This document shows, one piece after another, positions 1 through 10,105 of a stretch of DNA of 64,000 bases (positions within the stretch are counted from its first letter, which is position 1; every line of letters starts with the position of its first letter). Under the pieces are notes generated by a model that worked only from the letters and a program-made list of their open reading frames with translations, searched no databases and was not told where the DNA came from. Origin of the DNA: Prochlorococcus sp. AG-347-J19 (GTDB lineage Bacteria; Cyanobacteriota; Cyanobacteriia; PCC-6307; Cyanobiaceae); contig QCBV01000006.1 of the NCBI GenBank assembly GCA_003279015.1, positions 1-64,000 on the forward strand, written 5' to 3'. A program made the translations under genes and the position numbers.

Positions 1-1518
1 TGTCATTCTGAATAATATTGTCTTTTGTATTTTTAGATCTAATAGTAAATTTTCAATCCTTTTTAATACATCAGGTAATATTCTTTCAGCTTCAGTCATT
101 GCAAGACCACAAAGTGGTAAAGCAGGACAAGCTAAGGCGTGTCTTTGTATTTCATTAATGTTTTCTAAATTTTCGTATCCAATTTTTGATAGAGATTTTT
201 GAATTTCACCTTTGTTTTTATTGGCGATATTACAAAGTAAAATATCTTGATTAGGTGTGAGTCTTAAATCTAAATTATATTTTTTAACAATACTTGTGAT
301 GGTATTCTTCTTTTCTCCAGATAATCTCCCTGATAATAATGGTAAACCTACGAAACAGGAGGTTTTATTTTGTTTATGCCAACCTAGGTAATCAATAAGA
401 ACCTTATCAGGTTCTTTTCTGATTTTTTTAATTTCTTTTTTGAAATACTTATCAGAAAGTATCTTTTTGAACCATTTAATACCTTTTCTATGAAGAAGAT
501 ATTTCATTCTAGAATTCTTTCTTGATTTCCTATCACCATAATCTCTTTGAATAGCCACAATGCTTTGAATTAATTCATAAACATTAGGTTCTTCAACATA
601 TCCAAGTGGATCTGCAATTCTGGCAAAGGTCTCCTCATTATTATGTGTGCGACCCATACCACCTCCAACATAGAAGTTGCACCCTTCTAGGTTTCCATCT
701 TTAGAAGTAAAGGCAACTATTCCTATGTCATTGGTAAGAAGATCAACAGAATTGTCACCAGGAACCGTCACAGCACATTTGAATTTTCTCGGTAAATAAG
801 TTGAACCATAAAGAGGCTCATCTTTTATCCCACTAAAAACATTATCTTTGAATTGGAGCTTCCTAATTGCTTCAATATCTTTGTCGGGCTTTATGGTGTA
901 CTCTAAATCTCCATCAGCCCAAAGCTCTAAAAAAGTACCTTGGCCAGCCATTGGGGTGAGAAGATCTGCAACTTTTTTTGCCAATGCTCTTGCAATATTA
1001 TAGTCTGGCGAATCAAATGGAGCCGCAGGGGCCATGACGTTTCTATTAATGTCTCCACATGCAGCTAATGTGGAACCCATTGAATTTACTATTGTTTGAA
1101 TTACTTCCTTTAGGTTCTCCTTTCTGATCCCATGCATTTGAAAGGCTTGTCTTGTAGTGGCTCTAAGTGTTCCATTACCTAATTTGTCAGATAATTCATC
1201 TAATGCTAAAAATAATTTCCCAGGGACTTCACCTCCTGGATTTCTTAACCTAAGCATCATTTGCCAATCTTTACTTTTGCCCGGCCTTCTATTTTCCCTG
1301 TTATCTTGTTGATAGCTACCATGAAATTTTAATAACTGTACTGCATCATTAGTAAAATGATCACTCTCATTGATTAATTCTGTAGCAAGTGGTTCTTTAA
1401 GAAATTGGCTACTTTTTTTAAAATTTTCAAATTTAGAGACTTCTAGTCCATTTGCTAAACAAACGGTCTCTTCCTTAGCAGAATCTTTTTTCTTTTTTAC
1501 TTTCTCAACCTTGATCAA
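1..1518 (-). CDS. sir: Ferredoxin-sulfite reductase, 3' part outside the window
   Basis: Assimilatory sulfite reductase: six-electron reduction of sulfite to sulfide using reduced ferredoxin, with siroheme and a [4Fe-4S] cluster. I translated the minus strand and found an uninterrupted 506-codon frame running off base 1. Diagnostic motifs are CNFYVGGGMGRTHNNEE near residue 280 and the first cluster-ligand pair C-x5-C in ACPALPLCGLA near residue 457; the second Cys pair lies beyond the window. An in-frame stop lies a few codons upstream of the TTG at 1518, which is the most plausible start; there is no ATG nearby. The N-terminal 40 residues are Lys-rich and poorly conserved-looking. The gene is divergent from glyS across 87 bp. 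Confidence 0.93.
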   Translation of the reverse strand, partial: MIKVEKVKKKKDSAKEETVCLANGLEVSKFENFKKSSQFLKEPLATELINESDHFTNDAVQLLKFHGSYQQDNRENRRPGKSKDWQMMLRLRNPGGEVPGKLFLALDELSDKLGNGTLRATTRQAFQMHGIRKENLKEVIQTIVNSMGSTLAACGDINRNVMAPAAPFDSPDYNIARALAKKVADLLTPMAGQGTFLELWADGDLEYTIKPDKDIEAIRKLQFKDNVFSGIKDEPLYGSTYLPRKFKCAVTVPGDNSVDLLTNDIGIVAFTSKDGNLEGCNFYVGGGMGRTHNNEETFARIADPLGYVEEPNVYELIQSIVAIQRDYGDRKSRKNSRMKYLLHRKGIKWFKKILSDKYFKKEIKKIRKEPDKVLIDYLGWHKQNKTSCFVGLPLLSGRLSGEKKNTITSIVKKYNLDLRLTPNQDILLCNIANKNKGEIQKSLSKIGYENLENINEIQRHALACPALPLCGLAMTEAERILPDVLKRIENLLLDLKIQKTILFRMT

Positions 1519-1605
1519 AGGACCAAAACATATCTCTTTTTATACATTAGCGAAAAGCTTATTTAACTGGTAGTAAATTATAGTAAGTGAAGTCATATTT
1601 TTTTC

Positions 1606-3768
1606 TTGTCTAAATATTTACTTGAGATAGGAACAGAAGAGTTGCCCGCAAATTTTTCTCATGCTGTTCTAAAGCAATTTAAATCTCTAATAGAATTTGA
1701 ATTGGATAAAAAGTTAATCAAATTCGAACATATAGTTGTTACCTCCACACCAAGGAGGATAGTTCTTCTTCTCGAAGGTTTAGTTGATTATGCAGAAGAT
1801 AAGATAATAGAAAGAAAAGGGCCTAAAGCAAATTCAGCTTATTTAAATGGATCTCCTACTAATGCTGCTTTAGGATTTGCTAGTAGCTTAGGTATAGATG
1901 TAGGTGAGCTAGAAATAAAAAACACAGAAAAGGGTGATTTTGTATTTGGAAAAAAAATTGAGAAAGGACTATCAACAAAAATTTCTTTGTCTTCGATTAT
2001 CCCAAAATTAGTAAAGAGTCTTCAAGGCCCTCGATTTATGAAATGGGGCGCTGGGAACATGAAGTTTTCAAGACCTATTAGATGGATTGCCTCTATTTAT
2101 AATGATGAAATTCTTGATTTTGAATTTGATGAATGTGATCCAAAGATTAAAATAAGTAATAAAACAAAAAGTCATAGGCTAATCAATGAAGTTTTAGAAA
2201 TTCAGAATCCTAATGATTTTTTTGAATTATTGAAACGAAATAGAGTAATAGCTATTCGAAAAGAAAGAAAAGAAAAAATTGAAAGTTTAATAAATCAGGC
2301 ATCTAAATCTTTGAATTTGAAACCTGACCTTTCAGAAGGATTACTAAATGAACTAACTGATTTGGTTGAATGGCCAGACTTAATTATTGGCAAATTTAGT
2401 GATGAATTTCTGGATCTTCCGGTTGAAGTTCTTTCAACAGTCATGAAAAGTCATCAGAGATACGTTCCTCTTTTATTGAAAAACAAAAGTTTTTCTAAAC
2501 TAGATTTAAGCTCTGAAAAAAATATTAGTACAACTTTCTACGTTATTTCAAATGGTCTTGAAGAATCAAATAATAATATTGCCAAAGGTAATGAGAAGGT
2601 ATTAAGGGCAAGGTTTTCAGATGCAAAGTTTTTCGTGGAAAGTGACAAAAAAGTTTCTTCAATCAAAAGAAATGAAAAGCTTAAATCTGTTTCATATTTG
2701 AAAGGACTTGGAAATATATTTCAGAGGGTAGAAAGGATAGAGGAAGTTACTAAAAAAATTCTTAAATTTTTAAATGATAAGTCTTTAGAAGAAAAAAAAA
2801 TAATAGAAGCTGCTAAATACTGTAAAAACGACTTATGTAGTGAAATTGTTTTCGAATTCCCTGAGCTGCAAGGAATAATGGGTGGTAAATATCTTAAATA
2901 TGAGGGATTTAGTGAGGATGTTAGCTTGGCTGTCGCTGAACATTATTTACCTTCTTTTTATAAGGATGCTTTGCCCTCTACAAAATATGGTGCAATAGTT
3001 TCTATAGCAGATAAGGTCGAAACTTTAATAAGTATATTTATTTCTGGTAAGCGTCCCAGTGGATCATCTGATCCTTATGCTTTAAGAAGAAATTTGAATG
3101 GAGTGATTAAAATAATTTGGGATTATGAACTTGATTTACCTCTAGATAAATTATTCAACGAACTTATTGATTTTTGGAAAATCCTATTTCCGAATTTAAA
3201 CTTCTCAAGAGGAAAAGTATTCAATGATTTAAATGAATTTTTAGTTCAAAGAATTGTTAGTCATCTAGAAGAAATATCACTAAGTAAAGAATTAATAAAG
3301 GCCGTTTGCTCTTCTGATGAAATATCTCAAAAAAGAGTATTGAATATTGTTGATCTTAAAAATAGGATCAAATCTATTATGAATTTTAACGAAAAGGAAA
3401 ATTTTGTTGAAATCCAGAAGGTAATTACTAGGGTAAGCAAATTAGCAAATAAAAGCGATATTTCAAGAGACGCTCTCTCAACAAGAGATTATGTAAACAC
3501 AAAACTTTTTGAAAAAGATTGTGAATTCAAAGTTTTTGAATTTATTGGAGAATTAGAAAAACTTTTTTCAGAAGGTTATTGCAATTATTTGGAACTTCTA
3601 AATTTGTTTGAGGTTAATGTAAACACTATCAAGGATTTATTTGATAATGAAAAAGGAGTCCTAATAATGTCAGAGGATTTAAAAATAAGAAATAATAGAC
3701 TCAATTTGTTGAGTTTAATTAGAAATTATTCCCTAAAGATCGCTGACTTTACACTTTTGAACTCTTAA
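1606..3768 (+). CDS. glyS: Glycyl-tRNA synthetase beta subunit
   Basis: Beta subunit of the bacterial alpha2beta2 glycyl-tRNA synthetase, which charges tRNA-Gly together with GlyQ (not in this window). The 720-residue length is normal for the family. It opens with the typical LLEIGTEELPA and carries HQRYVPL, the DAKFF segment and the HD-like region with ELQGIMGGKYLKYEG, then the C-terminal anticodon-binding DALR-type portion. The frame has a stop six codons upstream and no ATG before the conserved N-terminus, so the TTG at 1606 must be the start. Its 3' end overlaps the convergent chlP by 20 bp. Confidence 0.95.
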   Translation: MSKYLLEIGTEELPANFSHAVLKQFKSLIEFELDKKLIKFEHIVVTSTPRRIVLLLEGLVDYAEDKIIERKGPKANSAYLNGSPTNAALGFASSLGIDVGELEIKNTEKGDFVFGKKIEKGLSTKISLSSIIPKLVKSLQGPRFMKWGAGNMKFSRPIRWIASIYNDEILDFEFDECDPKIKISNKTKSHRLINEVLEIQNPNDFFELLKRNRVIAIRKERKEKIESLINQASKSLNLKPDLSEGLLNELTDLVEWPDLIIGKFSDEFLDLPVEVLSTVMKSHQRYVPLLLKNKSFSKLDLSSEKNISTTFYVISNGLEESNNNIAKGNEKVLRARFSDAKFFVESDKKVSSIKRNEKLKSVSYLKGLGNIFQRVERIEEVTKKILKFLNDKSLEEKKIIEAAKYCKNDLCSEIVFEFPELQGIMGGKYLKYEGFSEDVSLAVAEHYLPSFYKDALPSTKYGAIVSIADKVETLISIFISGKRPSGSSDPYALRRNLNGVIKIIWDYELDLPLDKLFNELIDFWKILFPNLNFSRGKVFNDLNEFLVQRIVSHLEEISLSKELIKAVCSSDEISQKRVLNIVDLKNRIKSIMNFNEKENFVEIQKVITRVSKLANKSDISRDALSTRDYVNTKLFEKDCEFKVFEFIGELEKLFSEGYCNYLELLNLFEVNVNTIKDLFDNEKGVLIMSEDLKIRNNRLNLLSLIRNYSLKIADFTLLNS

Positions 3769-5089
3769 CTTTAATTCCTCCCTTTATTGAATAATTTTCT
3801 AACATTTTTTCTACATCTTTATCTTCCCTGACAGCACTGTCAACAGGTTTATATTTTAGAGGTGCTAGTGCCTTTCCTCTTAAGATTGAGCCAAGTGTAA
3901 GCATCGTGATTTTTAGTTGTTGTAATGGTTTCATTGAAACAACTCTTTTGTATAAGTAACTATCAAAAGTAAGTCTTTGTACATCCATGTCATCACACAT
4001 CTCAACAAAGGCTTCTCTTGCAGAATCATTTCTATAGAAAATATTTTGAAGGATTTCTAGAACTTTATAGGTCGTACCATATTTTTTATCCCATTTTTTT
4101 AAATAGTTTTTTAAATCCTTTTCTGTTGGAATTACTTGACCATTTTTTGATGCTTCAACAATTTCTTCAGCACACATTCTTCCACTTTTTGCAGCAAAAT
4201 AAATACCCTCTCCAGAACTTTTTGTAACATAACCAGCTGCATCACCAACCAATGCCATTCTCCCAACTACTCTTCTTGGCCTTGGATGCTCTGGAATAGG
4301 GTGAGCTTCTACCTTTATTACTTCACCATTAACAAGTCTTTTCTTTGCCCTATTTCTCACTCCCTCTTGAAGTCCTTTAATTAATGACTGATTTTTTTGC
4401 ATGGTTCCTGTGCCCACAGCAACATGATCATATTTAGGAAATACCCATCCATAAAAATCAGGAGAAACATCAGTTCCAACATACATTTCAGCAAGATCTT
4501 CGTAGTAACTCATTTCTTCTTTAGGCAATTTAATTCTTTCCTGAAATGCTATAGCAACTTTGTAATCACCTGCATCCATTGCTTTTGCGACTCTGCTATT
4601 GGCTCCATCAGCTCCGATCAAAAGGTCAACAGTAAGCTCTTTTAGTTCCCCCTTTTTATCTCCATTCGTAAAATCTGAGTAGGAAAGCTTATATGGCCCT
4701 TTATTATTATCGCCAGTATCAATAGAAGTAACTAATCCATTTATTAATGTGGCACCAAGATCTGATGCTCTGTTGCGCATAAAGGCATCCATAACTTCTC
4801 TTCTACACATCCCAATAAACTCATTATCACTTTTTCCATAAACTCTATCTAAACTTATATCTACTTCTCTATTCGATGGAGATATCATTCTCATATGCCT
4901 TACTTTTCTATCAATAATTGACTCAGGTAAATCAAATTCTTCGACCATGCAAAGTGGAATTGCTCCTCCACATGGTTTTGCATTATCTAATTTTCTCTCG
5001 AAGAGCCAAGTTTTTATTCCAGCTTTAGCAAGTATTTCTGCCGCACATGAACCACTTGGACCTCCACCAATAACTGCTACCCTCAACAT
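3749..5089 (-). CDS. chlP: Geranylgeranyl reductase (chlorophyll and tocopherol phytyl side chain)
   Basis: Flavoprotein that reduces the geranylgeranyl group to phytyl for (divinyl) chlorophyll synthesis, using NADPH. 446 residues. N-terminal FAD Rossmann motif VIGGGPSGSCAAE, then the family signature PCGGAIPLCMVEEF near residue 40, the LIGADGANS segment near residue 160, and the second FAD motif LVGDAAGYVTKSSGEGI near residue 285. The ATG start is clear. Divergent from the VanY-like gene and convergent with glyS, with 20 bp shared at the 3' ends. Confidence 0.95.
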   Translation of the reverse strand: MLRVAVIGGGPSGSCAAEILAKAGIKTWLFERKLDNAKPCGGAIPLCMVEEFDLPESIIDRKVRHMRMISPSNREVDISLDRVYGKSDNEFIGMCRREVMDAFMRNRASDLGATLINGLVTSIDTGDNNKGPYKLSYSDFTNGDKKGELKELTVDLLIGADGANSRVAKAMDAGDYKVAIAFQERIKLPKEEMSYYEDLAEMYVGTDVSPDFYGWVFPKYDHVAVGTGTMQKNQSLIKGLQEGVRNRAKKRLVNGEVIKVEAHPIPEHPRPRRVVGRMALVGDAAGYVTKSSGEGIYFAAKSGRMCAEEIVEASKNGQVIPTEKDLKNYLKKWDKKYGTTYKVLEILQNIFYRNDSAREAFVEMCDDMDVQRLTFDSYLYKRVVSMKPLQQLKITMLTLGSILRGKALAPLKYKPVDSAVREDKDVEKMLENYSIKGGIKVKSSKV

Positions 5090-5201
5090 ATGAAAAAAAA
5101 TAATACTGTATATAAAACCTACATCTTTTTTGCTTATAAAAGTGCATTTCTTAAAATAATGGTTAATATCGAAATATGTTTGCCAGGTTCACTTCTAAAT
5201 A

Positions 5202-5915
5202 TTGGAACAAAACAAAGATTTAATTCAATTTGACATACCTTTAGCTAAAAGAATCCACTTAAATAATTCCAACTCAATAATTAAGAAAAAATTATTAATA
5301 CTTTCTCCATTTATTTTGCTCCTATGTTCTATCTTTACATTGCGATTAATTAGAAATGTAGAAATAGGACCCCTTGATAATCTCAATTTTCAGTCTCAGA
5401 TAAATTACGATCATAGACTTTTGGGGCATTTACCCTATGCTGAAATTCCTAAGGAAAAACTAGTTTTAATTGAGCCTAATATTGAAGTTCATATGGATAT
5501 GAGAGATTCTCTACTAAAGATGAGAGAAGAAGCCAAAAAGGATGGGATATACTTAGTTTTCTTAAGTGGCTATAGATCAATAAATTTGCAAAACGATATC
5601 TTTTATTCTTTAAAATCTATTAGAAATCAAGAAGCGGCAGAAAGAGCTAGAGTTTCAGCTCCTCCAGGCTATTCTGAACATAGCACAGGTTTCGCAATCG
5701 ATATTGGTGATGCTACTCAAAGAGAGACAGACTTTGAAACCGACTTTGAAAATACTGACGCCTTTAAATGGCTAATAAAAAATGCAGCTAAGTTTCATTT
5801 TAAATTGTCGTTCAACAAAGATAATAAATATATAGATTACGAACCCTGGCATTGGAGATATGAGGGTTCAATTGAAGCATTAAAAGTTTTTGAAAGCTCA
5901 AATAGAAAATTTTAA
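5202..5915 (+). CDS. VanY-type D-alanyl-D-alanine carboxypeptidase, membrane anchored
   Basis: Peptidase M15B zinc carboxypeptidase that trims D-Ala from peptidoglycan stem peptides. 237 residues: a single membrane segment near residues 30-48 (ILSPFILLLCSIF) puts the catalytic domain in the periplasm. Zinc and catalytic motifs are present: SGYRSINLQ, SEHSTGFAIDIGD (S-x-H-x2-G-x-A-x-D) and EPWHWRYEG (E-x2-H). A stop codon two codons upstream of the TTG at 5202 and the absence of an ATG before the membrane segment fix TTG as the start. Confidence 0.88.
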   Translation: MEQNKDLIQFDIPLAKRIHLNNSNSIIKKKLLILSPFILLLCSIFTLRLIRNVEIGPLDNLNFQSQINYDHRLLGHLPYAEIPKEKLVLIEPNIEVHMDMRDSLLKMREEAKKDGIYLVFLSGYRSINLQNDIFYSLKSIRNQEAAERARVSAPPGYSEHSTGFAIDIGDATQRETDFETDFENTDAFKWLIKNAAKFHFKLSFNKDNKYIDYEPWHWRYEGSIEALKVFESSNRKF

Positions 5916-6044
5916 ATTTAATTGATTAATTTAATTATTCAATTAGATTATATTTTTCAAAGTCTTAAAGCGAAAATTCTCATAATAAGCATACTTTGAG
6001 TTAGCCTTAATAGAGTCAATCTACTATTTATATAAATTCTATAA

Positions 6045-7841
6045 ATGTCATCTTCGATAAAAGAAATTAGAAATGTTGCAATTATTGCTCACGTAGATCA
6101 TGGGAAGACAACTCTTGTAGATGCATTATTATCTCAATCTGGAATATTTAGAGACAATGAAGTTATCCCTACATGTGTAATGGATTCAAATGATCTTGAA
6201 AGAGAAAGGGGGATAACAATTCTCTCAAAAAATACTGCAGTAAATTATAAAGATACCAGAATTAATATTATAGATACACCTGGACATGCTGATTTTGGAG
6301 GAGAAGTTGAAAGGGTTTTGGGAATGGTTGATGGTTGTTTGCTTATTGTTGATGCAAACGAGGGACCTATGCCTCAAACAAGATTTGTTTTAAAAAAAGC
6401 ATTAGAAAAAGGACTTAGGCCTATAGTTTTTGTAAATAAAATTGATAGACCACGTGTAGTACCAGAAATAGCAATTGATAAGGTCCTTGATTTGTTTTTG
6501 GAATTAGGAGCTGATGATGATCAATGTGATTTCCCTTATCTTTTTGGGAGTGGCTTATCTGGTTTCGCAAAAGAAGAGATGGAATCTAATAGTGACAATA
6601 TGATGCCTCTTTTTGAAGCTATTATCAGACACGTTCCACCTCCAGTAGGTGATGCTAATAAGCCTCTTCAGCTACAAATAACTACATTGGACTATTCTGA
6701 TTTCTTAGGCAGAATAGTAATTGGAAAGATACACAATGGAACTATAAAAAATGGCCAACAGGCCAGTTTAATTAAAGAAAGCGGAAAAACTATTAAAGGT
6801 AAAGTTAGTAAGCTTTTAGGATTTGAAGGATTACAAAGAATTGATATAAATGAAGCATTTGCAGGTGATATTGTTGCTGTTTCTGGTTTCGATGACGTCA
6901 ATATTGGTGAGACCATAGCATGTCCAGATTCTCCTCATCCTCTTCCATTAATCAAAGTTGATGAACCTACCTTAAATATGACTTTTGTTGTCAATGATTC
7001 ACCATTCGCGGGTAAGGAAGGGAAATTTGTTACTAGTAGACAATTAAAGAATAGATTGGAGAGGGAACTTTTAACAAATGTTGCCCTGAGAGTAGAAGAA
7101 ACTGATTCTCCAGATAGGTTCTCAGTTTCAGGAAGAGGAGAATTACATCTAGGGATATTGATTGAAACCATGAGAAGAGAGGGTTTTGAGTTTCAAATCT
7201 CACAACCTCAAGTAATTTTCAGAGAAATTGATAGTGTTGAATGTGAACCTATAGAGACTTTGGTTTTAGATGTACCTGAAGTATCTGTTGGTTCTTGTAT
7301 TGAAAAACTTGGATCTAGAAAGGCAGAGATGAAAAACATGCAGACAAGCTCAGACGGAAGAACTCAATTAGAATTTCTTGTTCCATCAAGAGGATTAATT
7401 GGATTTCGTGGGGAATTTGTAAGAATAACCAGAGGTGAAGGTATCATGAGTCATTCGTTTTATGAGTATAAACCTAAAACAGGAGACTTTGAAACCAGAA
7501 GGAATGGCGTTCTTATAGCTTTTGAGGAAGGTGTAGCCACATTTTATGCTTTAAAGAATGCTGAAGACAGGGGAGTATATTTTATTAAACCTGGTGTAAA
7601 AGTTTATAAAGGAATGATAATTGGAGAGAATAATCGACCTCAAGATCTTGAGTTGAATATATGTAAAACCAAGCAGTTAACTAATATGAGGTCTGCAGGT
7701 GCAGAAGAACTTGATACTTTGCAATCACCTGTCGATATTACCCTTGAAAGAGCACTCGAATATATTGGTCCAGATGAAATGCTGGAGGTAACACCGGATT
7801 CAATAAGAATGAGAAAAATAAATAAAAAGAAAAAAAATTAG
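6045..7841 (+). CDS. typA: Ribosome-associated translational GTPase TypA/BipA
   Basis: EF-G-like GTPase that binds the ribosome and is linked to stress adaptation and 50S assembly. 598 residues, the usual length. G1 HVDHGKTTL at residue 16, the G2 region RERGITI, G3 [13 protein letters not shown]4 NKIDRP, then domains II, III and V and the BipA C-terminal domain with [12 protein letters not shown] and [13 protein letters not shown]. Start ATG is unambiguous. Followed after 10 bp by the DUF309 gene, with which it may be co-transcribed. Confidence 0.97.
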   Translation: MSSSIKEIRNVAIIAHVDHGKTTLVDALLSQSGIFRDNEVIPTCVMDSNDLERERGITILSKNTAVNYKDTRINIIDTPGHADFGGEVERVLGMVDGCLLIVDANEGPMPQTRFVLKKALEKGLRPIVFVNKIDRPRVVPEIAIDKVLDLFLELGADDDQCDFPYLFGSGLSGFAKEEMESNSDNMMPLFEAIIRHVPPPVGDANKPLQLQITTLDYSDFLGRIVIGKIHNGTIKNGQQASLIKESGKTIKGKVSKLLGFEGLQRIDINEAFAGDIVAVSGFDDVNIGETIACPDSPHPLPLIKVDEPTLNMTFVVNDSPFAGKEGKFVTSRQLKNRLERELLTNVALRVEETDSPDRFSVSGRGELHLGILIETMRREGFEFQISQPQVIFREIDSVECEPIETLVLDVPEVSVGSCIEKLGSRKAEMKNMQTSSDGRTQLEFLVPSRGLIGFRGEFVRITRGEGIMSHSFYEYKPKTGDFETRRNGVLIAFEEGVATFYALKNAEDRGVYFIKPGVKVYKGMIIGENNRPQDLELNICKTKQLTNMRSAGAEELDTLQSPVDITLERALEYIGPDEMLEVTPDSIRMRKINKKKKN

Positions 7842-7851
7842 TAATTGGTTT

Positions 7852-8220
7852 ATGAACGAAGAAAGTACAAAAAGTTTTCAAGATTCCCTTATTACAGCTT
7901 TAAATCTTTTTAACAAACATGAATGGTATGAGGCTCATGATGCTTTTGAAGAAATATGGAATTACGTAGATGGTGACGAAAGACAAGTTATACAAGGAAT
8001 TTTACAAGTATCTGTCTCTCAGTTTCACTTAAGTAAAGGGAATTTAAATGGAGCCACTATTTTGCTTGGAGAGGGTTTAGGCAGAATAAAAACTAGAACC
8101 AAGATTGATTTAGGGATTGATCTTGAGTCCTTCTGCCAATGTTTGGAAGATTTATTGAGGAAATTACAATATAAAGAACTATTAAACGAGAACGATAAGC
8201 CTTTTTTGAAACCTCTTTGA
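7852..8220 (+). CDS. DUF309 family protein
   Basis: Small helical protein of 122 residues. It has the DUF309 signature ALNLFNKHEWYEAHDAFEEIW near the N-terminus and VIQGILQVSVSQFHLSKGN in the middle; these His/Glu residues resemble a metal or small-ligand site, but no activity is established for the family. It lies between typA and the LPS exporter ATPase, and its TGA overlaps the ATG of a 30-codon micro-ORF, which points to translational coupling. Confidence 0.85.
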   Translation: MNEESTKSFQDSLITALNLFNKHEWYEAHDAFEEIWNYVDGDERQVIQGILQVSVSQFHLSKGNLNGATILLGEGLGRIKTRTKIDLGIDLESFCQCLEDLLRKLQYKELLNENDKPFLKPL

Positions 8221-8312
8221 TGAATATATCTTTATCTTCAATTAAATTGTTATTATATATTTCATTTTTTTTTCAAGAAAATAAGAAAACTAATCGATCT
8301 CAAGGAAAATGA
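8220..8312 (+). CDS. 30-codon micro-ORF in the position expected for LptA
   Basis: ATG at 8220 overlaps the DUF309 stop (sequence ATGA), and the TGA at 8310-8312 overlaps the lptB ATG (8309-8311). The 30 residues read as a signal-peptide-like hydrophobic stretch (IKLLLYISFFF, residues 8-18) followed by a short basic tail ending NRSQGK. In many cyanobacteria an OstA/LptA-type periplasmic protein is encoded just before lptB (established context, from memory), so this could be an eroded lptA that kept only its export signal and last residues, or a small coupling leader. No search was possible. That the frame fills the gap exactly argues that it is translated. Confidence 0.45.
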   Translation: MNISLSSIKLLLYISFFFQENKKTNRSQGK

Positions 8313-9037
8313 ACCTAAATATTCATAAAGTATCCCTTTCAATTAAAGGAAGATTAATCGTCAATGATGTTTCCATAACTGTTAATCCAGGAGAAGTTGT
8401 AGGTTTGATGGGACCTAATGGTGCAGGGAAAACTACAACTTTTAATCTTGCAGTTGGGAATATAAAACCAGATAAAGGTGAAATTTTAATGAATGGGAAA
8501 AATATAACGAATCTTCCTCTTCCAATTAGATCAAGACTTGGATTAGGGTACTTAACTCAGGAAGCTAGTATATTTAGAGATCTCACTGTTAAGGATAATA
8601 TAGATTTGGCTTTACAAAATTCATCTTATAGTAGAGCAGCGATAAGAAATAGAAGAGAACAACTAATTAATGAATTTAATTTGAATAACTTTGTAGATAA
8701 TTATGGTTATCAACTTTCAGGAGGAGAGAGGAGGAGGTGTGAGATAGCTAGGGCTCTCACTATAGGCAGAAAAGGACCTAAATATCTGTTATTAGACGAA
8801 CCTTTTGCTGGGATCGATCCTCTAGCTGTTAATGATCTGAAGAAACTAATTCTTAAATTAAGTAGTTATGGGGTAGGGATTCTCATTACAGACCATAACG
8901 TGAGGGAAACCCTTCTAATTACTGACAAATCATATGTATTAAGTGAAGGAAAAATTTTAGCTAACGGTTCATCAAGTGAATTGGCTCATAATCCAATAGT
9001 TAAGAAGTATTATCTAGGAGATAATTTCAAACTTTGA
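8309..9037 (+). CDS. lptB: LPS transport ABC ATPase LptB
   Basis: Cytoplasmic ATPase of the LptBFG complex that extracts lipopolysaccharide from the inner membrane. 242 residues. Walker A GPNGAGKTT at residue 36, Q-loop in YLTQEASIF, signature LSGGERRRCEIARAL (the ERRR form typical of LptB), Walker B LLLDEPFAGIDP and the switch His in TDHNVRETL. The LptFG, LptC and LptA partners are not in this window. The start codon overlaps the micro-ORF stop. Confidence 0.93.
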   Translation: MNLNIHKVSLSIKGRLIVNDVSITVNPGEVVGLMGPNGAGKTTTFNLAVGNIKPDKGEILMNGKNITNLPLPIRSRLGLGYLTQEASIFRDLTVKDNIDLALQNSSYSRAAIRNRREQLINEFNLNNFVDNYGYQLSGGERRRCEIARALTIGRKGPKYLLLDEPFAGIDPLAVNDLKKLILKLSSYGVGILITDHNVRETLLITDKSYVLSEGKILANGSSSELAHNPIVKKYYLGDNFKL

Positions 9038-9151
9038 AATGCTTTTTAAAAAATAAATTAAAAATTTATTATTAAAGATTTACTCATATAAGAATGATTT
9101 TAATTATTATTTGTTTGTCATTGAATATTAAAACTTGAGATATTTCTAGAA

Positions 9152-10081
9152 ATGATACTAGATAATTTTTTTAAAAATTTAATATACGAACCAGTTTCAG
9201 TTTTAGGTCTTTTAGTTTTTTATTTTTTATTAATTAACTTACCAATATCTTTGGGTGCAGTTTTTAAAAAAAAGTCTTCTTCTACTGTAAGACTTATTAC
9301 GATTTTAGTGAATTTATTAATAACATTACAATTACTTTTTAGGTGGTCAATTTCTGGGCACTTTCCTATTAGCAATTTGTATGAGTCTCTTTATTTCCTT
9401 ACTTGGGGTATCACTTTAGGTCAACTATTGGTTGAAAGAGAATACCAAGCTCCAATAATTCCCTCAATTGCTATACCTATTGAGTTACTGACTGTGGCTT
9501 TTGCTTGTTTTGTTTTGCCTGAGGATTTGAAATTATCATCCAACTTAGTTCCAGCTTTAAGGTCTAGTTGGTTAGTGATGCATGTTAGCGTCGTAATGCT
9601 TAGTTATGCAGCATTAATAATAGGTTCTTTACTTTCAATGTCCGTTTTGTTTATTAATAAAAATAAGCCGCTTCAAATCAGAAGTAGTTCTACAGGTATA
9701 GGAGGATTTAAGCTTTCAAACAGCTATCCTGTAAATAATTTAGTTGAACCTTTTGAATTTTCTCATTCTGAAGAATTAGATACATTAAGTTATCGTTCCA
9801 TTTTAATCGGCTTTGTTCTTTTGACTCTTGGGTTAATTTCAGGCGCGGTCTGGGCTAATGAAGCTTGGGGCACATGGTGGAGTTGGGATCCTAAAGAAAC
9901 ATGGGCATTTATCTCGTGGTTATTTTATGCCGCTTATCTGCATATGAGGATAAGCAAGGGTTGGCAAGGGCGTAAACCAGCATTATTAGCATCTACTGGC
10001 TTTTTAGTGGTTTTAGTATGTTACTTAGGAGTTAATTTCTTAGGAATAGGATTACATAGTTATGGCTGGATCTTTGGATGA
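9152..10081 (+). CDS. ccsA: Cytochrome c biogenesis protein CcsA (Ycf5/ResC)
   Basis: Integral membrane haem-handling subunit of system II cytochrome c maturation, which attaches haem to c-type cytochromes on the lumenal side of the thylakoid together with Ccs1. 309 residues with about eight hydrophobic segments. The haem-binding WWD signature WGTWWSWDPKETWAFISW lies near residue 240, with conserved His residues in SWLVMHVSVVMLSYAA and in GLHSYGWIFG at the end. Convergent with rpe. Confidence 0.94.
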   Translation: MILDNFFKNLIYEPVSVLGLLVFYFLLINLPISLGAVFKKKSSSTVRLITILVNLLITLQLLFRWSISGHFPISNLYESLYFLTWGITLGQLLVEREYQAPIIPSIAIPIELLTVAFACFVLPEDLKLSSNLVPALRSSWLVMHVSVVMLSYAALIIGSLLSMSVLFINKNKPLQIRSSSTGIGGFKLSNSYPVNNLVEPFEFSHSEELDTLSYRSILIGFVLLTLGLISGAVWANEAWGTWWSWDPKETWAFISWLFYAAYLHMRISKGWQGRKPALLASTGFLVVLVCYLGVNFLGIGLHSYGWIFG

Positions 10082-10105
10082 TTTTTTAATCACCCAGAAT
10101 ATTTA

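Noticed and set aside
9052-9070. 8-bp all-AT inverted repeat after lptB
   Set aside because: Perfect symmetry but no GC pairs and a 3-base loop; too weak to call a terminator in such AT-rich DNA.
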